This document shows positions 36,577 to 46,734 of a stretch of DNA of 64,000 nucleotides, in pieces (the first letter of the stretch is position 1; every line of letters begins with the position of its first letter). This stretch comes from Drosophila pseudoobscura (taxonomy: Eukaryota > Arthropoda > Insecta > Diptera > Drosophilidae): assembly GCF_009870125.1 (NCBI RefSeq), contig NC_046683.1, positions 63,689,869 through 63,753,868 on the forward strand, given 5' to 3'. The position numbers and the translations under genes are program-made. The notes beneath the pieces were generated by a model. It was not told the DNA's origin, searched no databases, and was given only the letters and a program-made list of their open reading frames with translations.

Positions 36577-36899
36577 ATAGCAATCGTAGCAAAAAAGGCA
36601 AACACTGCAAAAGGATGAAGGCAAATCGAGCTGATTCCGAGGGCAGAAACTATTATCGAAGGCATTGAGAGACCCGAGAGAGAGAGAGAGCGAGATATAT
36701 CCAGAGAAAAGATATATATGCAATAGCGCGAGAGAGCGAGAGAGAGAGAGCTCTGGAGGCAGAGGAGGCGGTGGAGAGGAGACGGGAGAGAGGAGAAAGG
36801 AGAACGAGAGGAGAGGAGAGGGGAGAGGAGAGTGAGTGAGTGAAAGAGAGAGTGTAGCAGGAGAGGAGCGGTAGCGGGAGTATTGGAGTACAACACTAC
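36577..36899 (+). other. sty: sty 5' UTR, second exon part
   Basis: Runs from the acceptor at 36576 to the base before the start codon. It is strikingly GA-rich (36672-36860) and contains two short upstream frames: ATG at 36615, 17 codons, stop at 36666-36668; and a minimal ATG-CAA-TAG at 36718-36726. An in-frame TAG at 36855-36857 shows that the coding region cannot extend upstream within this exon. The upstream frames could lower translation of sty. Confidence 0.65.
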
Positions 36900-38801
36900 A
36901 TGGATCGCAGAAATGGCGGCGATCCCTTGGCGCCACCCCGGCCCCCGAAGCTATTACCGCGCGTGCATCGACCAAGGGCGCCGGAGCCGACAGCACTAAG
37001 TGGTGTCCAGGGAGGAGCATCCGTGGCATCGACAGCAGCAACCACAGCAGCAATCCACAATAATAATTCACAGCAGCAACAACTTAGTATTAACGCAACG
37101 ACGACAGCGACAGCGACAGCGATAGCGACGACGATAAATAATAACACGATATCGATAATACCCGCATCACCGATTTCGGCCGATTACGATTCCGATTATC
37201 AGATCCATCATCTGACATTTCTGCCACAGCGACCGAGCAGCTTGAGTCGCAACAGCAGCAACGCCTCCTCATCGACAGCGACTGCGACTAGCAGTAGCAC
37301 GGGAACGGGCACCGGCACGGGCTCGGGCTCCATTTCCGTATCCGGTTCGAGCTTCCGCAGACGGCCGCCAGCACCGGCGCCACTGTTGAGCCTAGCATCC
37401 GCGGCGGAGAACAACAACTTCCTTAGTCATTTCCAAACCAGCGCTGATCAACCAGTGCCCCAGTCTCCAGTCACACTGGCGCAACCGCGACCCGAGTCCG
37501 AGAGGCTAACGAACGAGTATGTGGACACGCCGCTGCAGCATGCCACGCGCATGCAGCATCCGGCTGGGCAGCAGGACAATGGCCAGACGACAACGCATCA
37601 TTTGCTGTTGCTGCCACAGCGGCAGCAGCACCATCAGCACCTGCAGCACCTGCAACACCCACACCCGCACCAGCACTCGCATCACCATCAGCAATCCTCC
37701 TTTGGCCAGCAGCCACCTCATGTCCGGCTGGGAGCGACGACGGCGGCAACGACGGCGACGCAGGGAGGAGCCGGAGCCGGAGCAGGAGCAGGAGCAGGAG
37801 GAATCGATCATACCGATGGCTTATTACATTCACATTTGCACTCCACAACGCCAGCGCAACAGCAGCAGCATCACCTAAGCAAAGGACAACCCGCCACAAA
37901 GCCTCGACTGGGACTGGGCTTGGGCTTGGGCCTGGGCCTGGGTCTGGGACTGTCGCAGCAGCCCATCACGCAACCCATCATCACCAAGCAGCCGACAGCC
38001 ACAACACCCGCCACGCAGACGCTCCAGTCGCAGACGCAGACGAGCAAGGAGCACATGCACGCACTGGAGGAGCTGCTGCAGGCCCAGCCCGGCAACGGAG
38101 GCGGCGGACCCGGGCCCATTGTGATGGGGGGCGATCCGACGCTAATGATACCCATTGTGTGTCCGCGGTGCGGCCGCTGCCGCTGCGAGCAGTGCCAGAG
38201 TCCGCGCCCGCTGCCCCAGACATGGGTCTGCAACAAGACCTGTCTGTGCAGCGCCGAGTCCATCATCGACTATGCCTCCTGCTTGTGCTGCGCCAAGGCG
38301 TTGTTCTACCACTGTGCGCGGGACAACGACATGGACTGCGATGACGGCAACGGCACCCCGTGTGTGGACAATCCCTGCTCCTGCGGCCCCTACAAGCGCA
38401 CCCAGAGATGGGGCTGGCTGGGGGCTCTGTCGATTGTGCTGCCATGCCTGTGGTGCTACTGGCCGATGCGGGGTTGCATGAAGCTCTGCGAGAAGTGTTA
38501 CGGGCGGTTTGCGGGCCGCGGGTGTCGCTGCCAGGGCGTGGGCGGGGCGGGCGGCATTGGCTCCACCAGCAGCATGCTGCCGATTGTGCCACTGGGCGTC
38601 AACGGAGCCAACGGCGGACTCGGCGGCGGCCTCAATGGGACGACCAACGGAGGGCAGATCGGCGGAGCAGGCATGGGAACCTTGAGCCAGGCCAATGGCA
38701 AGGCCATTGATCATGGCTGCAGTGCGGCCGCCAGTCGTATCCTTCGCAAGGGCGACCTCACACCCGAGAAGCGGCTCCTCGACTCCAGTCCGGACTACTA
38801 G
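36900..38801 (+). CDS. sty: Sprouty (receptor tyrosine kinase / Ras-MAPK antagonist)
   Basis: A single coding exon of 633 residues. Sprouty is an intracellular, membrane-associated feedback inhibitor of FGF and EGF receptor signalling, first known from tracheal branching. The N-terminus opens MDRRNGGDPLAPPRPPKLLP, and Tyr207 sits in NEYVDTPLQ, the equivalent of the vertebrate NEY docking tyrosine. Residues 421-544 form the Sprouty cysteine-rich domain with 23 cysteines (CPRCGRCRCEQC first, GRGCRC last), which in the family mediates membrane targeting. Between these lie low-complexity parts: Thr/Gly/Ser near 135-145, His/Gln near 242-268, Ala/Gly near 290-302 and a Leu-Gly repeat at 337-351. 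The tail ends KRLLDSSPDY. The start is fixed by the family-typical N-terminus and an in-frame stop at 36855. As I recall the D. melanogaster protein is somewhat shorter, and the extra length here lies in the repeats. The frame is intact. Confidence 0.97.
   Translation: MDRRNGGDPLAPPRPPKLLPRVHRPRAPEPTALSGVQGGASVASTAATTAAIHNNNSQQQQLSINATTTATATAIATTINNNTISIIPASPISADYDSDYQIHHLTFLPQRPSSLSRNSSNASSSTATATSSSTGTGTGTGSGSISVSGSSFRRRPPAPAPLLSLASAAENNNFLSHFQTSADQPVPQSPVTLAQPRPESERLTNEYVDTPLQHATRMQHPAGQQDNGQTTTHHLLLLPQRQQHHQHLQHLQHPHPHQHSHHHQQSSFGQQPPHVRLGATTAATTATQGGAGAGAGAGAGGIDHTDGLLHSHLHSTTPAQQQQHHLSKGQPATKPRLGLGLGLGLGLGLGLSQQPITQPIITKQPTATTPATQTLQSQTQTSKEHMHALEELLQAQPGNGGGGPGPIVMGGDPTLMIPIVCPRCGRCRCEQCQSPRPLPQTWVCNKTCLCSAESIIDYASCLCCAKALFYHCARDNDMDCDDGNGTPCVDNPCSCGPYKRTQRWGWLGALSIVLPCLWCYWPMRGCMKLCEKCYGRFAGRGCRCQGVGGAGGIGSTSSMLPIVPLGVNGANGGLGGGLNGTTNGGQIGGAGMGTLSQANGKAIDHGCSAAASRILRKGDLTPEKRLLDSSPDY
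38159..38532 (+). other. sty: Region encoding the Sprouty cysteine-rich domain
   Basis: Residues 421-544 of sty. It contains the conserved strings CNKTCLCSAES, CLCCAKALFYHC, PCSCGPYKRTQRWG and CLWCYWPMRGCMKLCEKCYG, which define the Sprouty/Spred domain. The dense cysteines are the palmitoylation and membrane-association region in the family. Antisense frames of up to 190 codons exist here only because the sequence is GC-rich. Confidence 0.95.
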
Positions 38802-38933
38802 AGGGGGGAGTCCCCCCGTGTTCTGTGTGTGGTTTTTCCCAAGCCGAAAAAACCTCAGACACAGGGCAATGAAAATTCACCAAGCAGGAGCTGGAATCTG
38901 GAGCTGGAAAGTGCGGTGGAACCCAACCCCTAA
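38802..38933 (+). other. sty: In-frame open extension after the sty stop (possible readthrough)
   Basis: After the TAG at 38799-38801 the same frame stays open for 43 codons and ends with TAA at 38931-38933. Two bases past the stop lies the inverted repeat GGGGGGA-G-TCCCCCC (38803-38817), able to form a GC-only hairpin. The first extension residues are RGESPRVLCVV. Drosophila is known for conserved stop-codon readthrough, but nothing here proves it: a 43-codon opening arises by chance about one time in eight. Confidence 0.2.
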
Positions 38934-40746
38934 AAATATATATAGTATATATACGAAAGAAAATATTTAATATATGAATTAAAGGATATAAAAACAAGAG
39001 GAAAGAAAGAATGAACGAAAGAAAGAAAGAAAGAAAGAGAAAAAATTAAATAACCAAAGACTGCAAACAGATAATTATTAATTATTAGAAATGTTATTTA
39101 AAAAAAATACAATTTTTTTTTTTGCTTAATTAAAAAAAGGAAAGGGAAATGAAAAAGAGAAGCGGGAATCCGAGGAAACCGGGAAAACCGGGAAAAGAAA
39201 GGGACAACTAAAGGATTAGGGATTTATATTTGGCTTTTTATGATGATGTGTTTTTTGTATTATTTTCAATTTTTTTTTTAATTTTAAATTTTAAAATTCA
39301 ATGTTCAATTTCTAAGTCAAATTTTTAATTTTTAAACAATATATTTTGTATGTATAAAATGTATTCCAATGAATTTTCCAATGCGAAAAACACACACACA
39401 CACACACTCACACACAAATGTTTGTACCGGGGGGGTGGGGGGTAAAAGGAGAGTAGAGGAAACCCTTTTTTATTTTCATATAAAAAGAAAAACAAATAAA
39501 AGAAAAGAAAAACGATTTGAAATGAGGCATAACACCAGATTATATAGTAAATATATATAATCCTATATACAAAATGAATACATATACTACGGAGCGGAAG
39601 AGATAAGTTTTTAGAGAAATATTGCAAATGGCATAAGAAATTGTAGTCGAAAAATATTATACCACGTCCATTTTTGATGTTGTAGCAAAAACAAACGCAT
39701 AAAATATTGTACGAATTTAAAGAAATTCTTAACTTAAATATTGATGTATCTACGATGTGCCGTAACGTGTATTTCTTAATGGGAACCATAGACCAGGATC
39801 CCAGTACTCGTGTGTAAATGTGCTTATAAATGTATCTATTGGTAGCCGGAACAAATCTGTTTGAGAAGAGAATAGTACCCTACTCTACTCAACTCTACTC
39901 TACTCAACTCTACAATATGTATGGGAAAAATGAAATTAGTTTCTTATGAGTGTATTTTATAGATGCTATATCGTAGCCCCGAAGCCGAGAGCAAACAAGA
40001 ATTGTACATACAAAATACAAATATTCCAAATAATAGCAGAAAAACTGAAGGAACAACTGAACGATGGAAGGAAGGAAAGAAAGAAAGAAAAGCCAAGCCA
40101 AGAAAAACTTAAATGTAAAATGCAGCAAAAAACGACAATTTTTTTTTTTTTTTTTTTTGTATAGAAAATATCCATATGAAATATGATACAAACAAAACAA
40201 AAAAAAAACAAAACATTTAAAATATAAAAACAAATACATACAGTGGCAAATTAGCAACTTAAAAGCAAAACAATTTATACGAAAAAAAGAGTAAAGTAAA
40301 CTAAACAAAAAATTAATATTAAAAAAACAAAACACTAAAAACACATTACAATATATATTTGCTATATATATATCTGTAAACTGTAATCTGTATATGTACT
40401 ATATATATATATATACGATACGATACGATACGATATGCCTAGATATACCTATGCTTAAAAGAATCCTAACTATTAAACTAAAAAAAAAAATACAAAATGC
40501 AAACACACAAAAAATGCAAAAAACAGAAAAAACCCCACAAAAACAAACTAAAAGAATGGAAAAACAGAGGAAAAACTCCTTCAAGATTTAGTTGGTAAAA
40601 TGCAAAAAAACAAAAGAAACAGAAAATATCGATACAAAAACCATAAACAATTTAAATATCTAAGGCACACCCTCTATACATACAACAACAAAATCTATAC
40701 TATAATGAATATTTATTTTATTTGTACATTTCATTATAATATTAAA

Positions 40747-40752
40747 AAATAA
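40747..40752 (+). terminator. sty: Candidate poly(A) signal of sty
   Basis: AATAAA in the distal part of the AT-rich region, shortly before the shift to GC-richer DNA at 40.97 kb. Other AATAAA-like strings occur upstream, so this is the most distal good candidate rather than a certain one. Confidence 0.4.
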
Positions 40753-43213
40753 ACAAAAACTGAATAGCAAGGATGGAGAATGATAGACGGTAGAGGATGA
40801 TGAATGGATGGATGAGGATCCTGTGAGAGCATGAGAACCAGAAGAACTTTATGTAATGTTTTTAGAATGTATGTTCCGTTAAAAACTACAAAATAAAAAA
40901 AATCATATAATACTAAAAAAAAAAAAAAACAAACAACAAATTTCTGTTTTTGTCTACTCTCTCTGAAGTGCAACAGAACGAGGCCCATGCCTGGGATCGG
41001 TTTGGATCGAATGGGATCTCTGTTTCTGAGAGTATGTACATATCTGTGTGCGTCTCTGTCTCTGCTCGGTCTCTGCTCGGCCTCTGTGTGTATTGGTGTG
41101 CCAAATGGCTATGGCAAAATAAAACTAAAGCAGCTGTTTCCGGTATTTGATTGATAGTGAACTGGCAGTTTGTTTATCTCGCGCACACACGGACCCCGAA
41201 CCGAACCGGACCGGACCGACGGCCGATGCTGATGCTGATGCCGGGGCCCCAGAACGCTACAGCGATTCTCGTTTGGATTGGGGCTGCCACACACACACAC
41301 ACGCACACACACACATGCTGTTGCACACACAGAAAGACACAGACAGAGGCAGAGGCAGAGGCTATGCTATCCAGTGGCAAGCAACGGCTGTGGCTGCCAC
41401 TGCTGCTGCTGCTGCTGCATTTTGCGGATGCTATTTGGGGCCGCCGTCGGCGCACTTATTTTTAAATTACTAAAAACTGAAAAAAAACTCAACACTAAAA
41501 CATGTGGAAATAATGTTGAAGCGGCTTCAAGACTATGGGTATACCTGTGGGCAGATTTTTTGATACATTTTTAGCCTATAGCTAGTAAATTTCAGTCTTT
41601 TATCTATAAGATTTGATCGATTCTATAGATAGTAGCTATATAAACAAGCCCAGCCAATGTCATGACATTCTAAAGAAGCAATTTCCTTCTTCTAGATATT
41701 ATATTCTCACAAATCTAGTATCGTTGAAGGCTCTATTGGCCTGAAACATATCGGAAATCAAAACCAACCTCGTAACCTACAAGTACAGGGTATTCTGTTG
41801 TTGCTGCCTGCCGCTGATGTTGACGAAGCGCTGCACAAACATTGCGGGCGGTGGCACACCGACAACCTACGATGAAAATTTACAACGGAAGGCGCGCATC
41901 AAATGTTGCAAGCACACACACACACGCACACACAGTCGCATAGGGAAAGAGAGAGAGAGTGAGGGAGAGAGGGATGTGCCTTTGTACTTAATTTAAATTT
42001 AACTGCAAAATATTTTCACTCGCACTGGAAGGAAGGGAGGAAGTCATCACGAACAAAAATATTTCTCCCATTCCCCCCACCCTCCCCGTTCATTTGATTT
42101 CGAGCGGGGCATAAGTGCTGGATAGCGTGGCTCTAAGAACAGCTGATTGGGAGCAGCTTAGAGCTGGCAGATGGGGGACAAATCGTAAAGATTAATGACA
42201 AGATTCCATTTGTTCAACACTATTTGAGCACAACTGCCCTTGACAACACTATGAAGGTTTTGCAACACTATGGCTTTGAAAACAGCTGTTTTTGGAATGT
42301 TTAAAGCTCTTAGAGATCAAGCCAAATGGTTTTCTCTCCATTATTTTTCTTAATATTCCCTAAGAATTCTCTAAAAGAAAAAAAAAACATCTATTAAGTG
42401 GTCTCAGCACGTGCAAAAATTGTGTCAGCTGCTGCTTAATGATGCGAAATGAAATTCACTTGGGTTTTCATTGTTTTTTTTGTTGTTATTTTTTTGTGTG
42501 TGTTCTGTGTTGTTGTTCGGTTGAGTTTTGTTTTGTTGTTAATTAATGCAAAGTGCAGTAACCGTTTTGCATAATTGAGGACTGCGACTGCGACTGCGAC
42601 CGAGACTGAGACTGAGGCGACGACCGCGACGACGTCCCTCAGTTGGTGGGCATTGGGGCATTTCATTATTCAATCATAATTCGCGCGCTCAAAAACCGCG
42701 AATTACAAACAGTTGAGGCACGGAATACGAGGAGTCTCGTCGTACGAGTGTGGTATGCCTCTGCCTCTGTCGCTGCCTCTGTCGCTGCCTCTGTCGCCGC
42801 CTCTGCCTCTGCTCTGCTCTGTGTGTGTTTGTTCATGTTTTCTGGACGGTGATAACCCAGCGTTCTCGCCCCCGGGGTCTGTTGGGGTCACTTTGGGTAG
42901 CTTTTGCAAAAAGCAAAAAAAAAAAAAAAGGCAAAATAAAAGAAATATGAATATATACTTGTAATCAGCGGACGGGACGGGACGACTCTAGCGGCACACT
43001 ACACAGAGAGTGCTTCAGACAGCCGCTCTGTGACTCGTCTACGATAAGAGTTCTTGCCGCTGCTGCTGCCTCTGCTGCTGCTGTTGCACGAGACCTGCCA
43101 ATTCGCTTGAAAAAAACTCGCTCTGATTGACACACTTTGAAAGAGGAGCGTTGGGATGGATGAATGGAGGAGAATTCACAGGCCAGACCAGGCCAGACCA
43201 GACATAGAGAAGA

Positions 43214-43256
43214 CACTCCACTCCATTCCACTCCATTCCATTCCATTCCAATCCAC
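43214..43256 (+). repeat. (CACTC/CATTC)n pentamer array
   Basis: About eight pentamers of CCACT and CCATT type. The same family recurs at 44623-44665 and, inverted, at 44046-44072. Confidence 0.85.
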
Positions 43257-44622
43257 TCTGATTGAAGTGCATTGAAAGAGACTGCCAATTCGATGGAAAG
43301 TAGCAGTTTTTTTTTTTTTTTGGAGGCTGCTCATTGATCATCATTATCAGATTTCCCCATAAATCTATTATTACTTCCATTCATACAAATGAATGTATCG
43401 GTATTTCCATGTAATTCCTTTGAAGAATCTCTTTTTGAATAATTTTCTGAATGGATGCAATTTCCATTGCACTTGGCTACAGATGGGGTGTGCTCTGTGT
43501 GTACTCATATTTCTACGATTGTCGGTGCTGGAGCATCTGTAGGACACGCACATCAATTGCCAGTGGAGCCCAGGGAGCATCGAGCATTTGATAAGCCCTC
43601 TATCAGTGCAGCGTCTCTCGATCTGTGCCTCTCCCTGTCCCACTCCCTCGCTGGCTGTTTAATCTCTAAGAAATACAAATGCATAAGAGTACTTATAATT
43701 AGAGACCCCCGTTTTGCGCACTGCAGACATGCTGGAAGCTCTTGAATGACAGATCAATGAAATCATTATGAATTTCGCTGAAAATGAAAACACACACAGA
43801 AATCTCATCCTCATCCTCATTCCCATTCCCAGTCCCTCATTCGTCTCTGAAAATGCCAACTCATTTCTGGAATTGGGAACAGGTTCAGGAGATCCTTGGG
43901 GCCGCCAGCGGAAATCGTGGCCTGTGGTTGCTTTTTCGTATGCATCCCGCGTCGATCGTTCTGCCTTTGCCTTCTCAGCCTCTGCCTCTGTTCTCAGTTC
44001 CTTTTGATGTTTGCTCCTTTTTTTTTTTTTTTTTTTGTTGAAGTGTGGAATGGAGTGGAGTGGAGTGGAGAGGTGCAACAGGTGCAACGCACTCACACGG
44101 CGCAAAATCACAACAAATACTGACATCCGCTTTTGTGGAACGGAAGCACCTGTGATATGGAATGGAAGGTGATTCTATCCATCGAAGGGCCAGCCCTCTG
44201 GTTCCTTCCTACCGGATTAATGTTCTTCCCCCCCCAGAGCTCAACTTGTTGCCGGCCCCCCCCCCCGCCTTTTTCAAGATCGTCTGACAAATTCATTTGA
44301 CACTTTGTTTTTGGTGTTTTTTTGTGTTTTTTTTTGTGTGCCAAAGGCCTTATCGTTTGCCGAGTGCTCTGCGGTTTGTGGAGAGATATAGCTGCTAAAG
44401 TTGAAAACTTGTTTCGGCTTTCGATGGCACATTCTCAACATGTTTGCCATGTCGTTGCTGTCTTGTCTATGTTGCCCGGTGTCTGGCCCCCCCCCCCCCC
44501 CCCCCCTGCCAGCCCGCCTGCCCCACCGCCTGCCTGTTGCTTGAAGCACATAATTACCGCAGCGCGTATTTAATCCGACAAATGGTTTCAACCTTAGTTG
44601 AACTTTGTCTATGGGCCACACA

Positions 44623-44665
44623 ATCCACTCCACTCCATTCCACTCCACTCCACTCCACTCTACTC
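44623..44665 (+). repeat. (CCACT)n pentamer array
   Basis: About eight CCACT/CCATT units. It is complementary to the GGAGT array at 44046-44072. Confidence 0.85.
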
Positions 44666-46734
44666 CGAAAGCCATGTTTTGGGATTTCTACAAGTAACAC
44701 TCCACTGACAGCCGCCTCAAAATCCAAGCTCAACGCTCAAGCGTTTTTTTTTTTCCTTCTTTTCTTGTGCTTCTCTGTGGTTACATTGTAATAAACCTTG
44801 ACAAGCCCCAGATGTGTTTTTCTGGGGACCATTAAAGAGGCCTTTTTGGTGGCTTTAGCTTGAATTTTGGATGATGTCAAGTGCCAAAGGCAGGGAATAT
44901 CTGATATGGCAGGGACCGGCAGAGGGTCCTTGGAGGAAAGCCCAACCCATCACATCACAAAAATACAGAAAACTCATTTCGATCTTTCCACTCGTTTGAA
45001 CTCGGCCAGACGACTCCGCACCTGTCAACCCCCAATGACACACGGTGCGGCATGCAACAGCAGCAACAGCAGCAACGACTCCTCTGCGAGAAGAGTTCTA
45101 TTGCATTTGGCAACTCCTTCTGCTATCTGCCGGATACTTTATCTTTTCCGCCCATCTATCTGCATAAATAAATACGGAAAGGGGGGGGGGGGGGGGGGGA
45201 CCAGGCACCCTCTCTCCACATGTTGCTTCTTCATTCATTCCCAATCCACATCCAATCCAATCCAATCCGAAAACAACAACAACTGACGGACTATGATAAA
45301 TAAAGTAAAGTGCATTTCCGTCAAAACAAGTTTTGTTCTATTAATATTTTCAATACTTCGAATTCAGACACGAGACGTCGCTGCAGCGGCAGTTGCCGGT
45401 CGCGCAGTCGAGAGGCAACTTTCACTGCACTCGCGCGAGAATCGAATCCGAGGGATGCATCCATAGAATCATTCAAAGAGAGAGAGAGACAGAGAGAGAG
45501 AGCATGTGCTTTGGTGTGTGTGTGTGGGGGGGGGGGGGGGGGGGGGGGTGCTGCTGTTTTGGGATCTCCCCTAGAGATCTACAGACCCCGAGAGGCGCAG
45601 AGCATTTACGGTTATTTTTATTGGAGCCAAGCAGCGCGACAATTCATCCATCATTTTTCAGTTATGATTTTGAATGCGCTGCCCCCCCGGCCCACTGTAC
45701 TCTCTCTCTCTCTCGCTCCCTCTTTGTTGCTGATGTTGCTGCCTCCGTTGCTGCCTCTTATGCGGTCCGTCGCTCTGCAGCATCCGGTAATTATGCGACA
45801 CGCTGATTAAAATGCGTTAAACGCACACACAGATGCTAAAGAGACTCTCACACACACACACACACACACACTCATACAATATATGGACCTGGGGTATTAG
45901 GTGGGTCTCCCGTCGTCGTCGTCGTCGTCGTCGTAGTCGTCGTCTGCTGCCGCCAAGTGAAATCTTCGCCTGCATTAACGAGTTTTCCGTGACGCCTTGG
46001 ATTTGTAGTTGTTGTTGTTGCTGTAGTTTCTTCTCCTGCTGCTGCTGCTGCTTCTTCTTCTTTCGCCTCTTCCTCTGCTGCTTCTTCCCCTTCGCCTACT
46101 TCTACCGCTGCTGCTTGTCGTTTTCTTTAAGCCCCGCTGCTGCTGGCTGCTGGCTGCTCTTATTCTTTTGCCTCCGCTTTGCTTTTGCTACACTTGATTT
46201 CCACACACACACGCGCGCAGAGAGTAAAGAAGAGAGAGAGAGAGAGAGTGAGCGTAGAGACTGCACTACGTTCGGAGACGGGACACTTATCCTCCACTGA
46301 TATGCTCGCTTTTCTCTCTCTCTCTCTCTCTCTGTGTTCTCGGGCGATCAGGTTACCTGCTTTGTGGAGGCCTGGCTAGGTGCGGGGGGTAGGCTGGCAG
46401 AGGGGAAGATCAGCAGAGTGCTGACTGCAGCGGGAGGGGGGAGGGGGAGGGGGCAGGTGGTGCCCACAGAGAGAGGTTTTTCGTTTTTGGTTCGTTCTGC
46501 GGGGCCGTGTGTTATCTTGCCGGTTGCATGGACGGTTTTCCTTTTTTTATCTGCTGGCATCGTCGACGCTGCCATACCCTGCAATGGGGTTTACGTGGAC
46601 CGGTGTTAGGCTTTCAAATTACAACTTCAACCTTCAACTTTGAACCAAACTGTTCCCATTCCCCAGAACAGATCTCATCACTCCATTTCTCCACCTTAAA
46701 CCCTTCCCATATGAGTGTTCTCATCGCAAACTCC

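Larger units (their letters stand above)
38802..40770 (+). other. sty: sty 3' UTR (approximate end)
   Basis: AT-rich sequence with many A and T runs, a (CA)n at about 39391-39416, CTACT/CAACT pentamers at 39881-39912, a T19 run near 40140-40158 and (CGATA)4 at about 40417-40436. An AATAAA lies at 40747-40752. Another A-rich AATAAA-like site near 40890 is possible. A GC-richer sequence begins near 40970. The end chosen is inferred from the signal; minor alternative ends are possible. Confidence 0.5.
40771..46734. other. Region downstream of sty, no recognised gene
   Basis: Contents: (CA)n at 41290-41313 and 41914-41932; G/CTG-rich triplets near 41400-41420; CGACTG/CTCTGTCG repeats at 42585-42620 and 42757-42815; pentamer arrays of ATTCC/CACTC type (43214-43256, 44623-44665) and the inverse (44046-44072); poly-C and poly-G runs (44487-44506, 45181-45199, 45526-45548); (CGT)n at 45909-45935; (CA)n at 45849-45871; and TC/GA tracts at 46224-46248 and 46313-46332. 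No exon was supported. Confidence 0.6.

Noticed and set aside
36571..37071. 166-codon minus-strand frame opposite the sty leader
   Set aside because: The antisense of the GA-rich leader gives a Ser/Leu repeat; there is no independent evidence.
38142..38714. 190-codon minus-strand frame opposite the Sprouty cysteine-rich domain
   Set aside because: A shadow frame of a GC-rich conserved coding exon.
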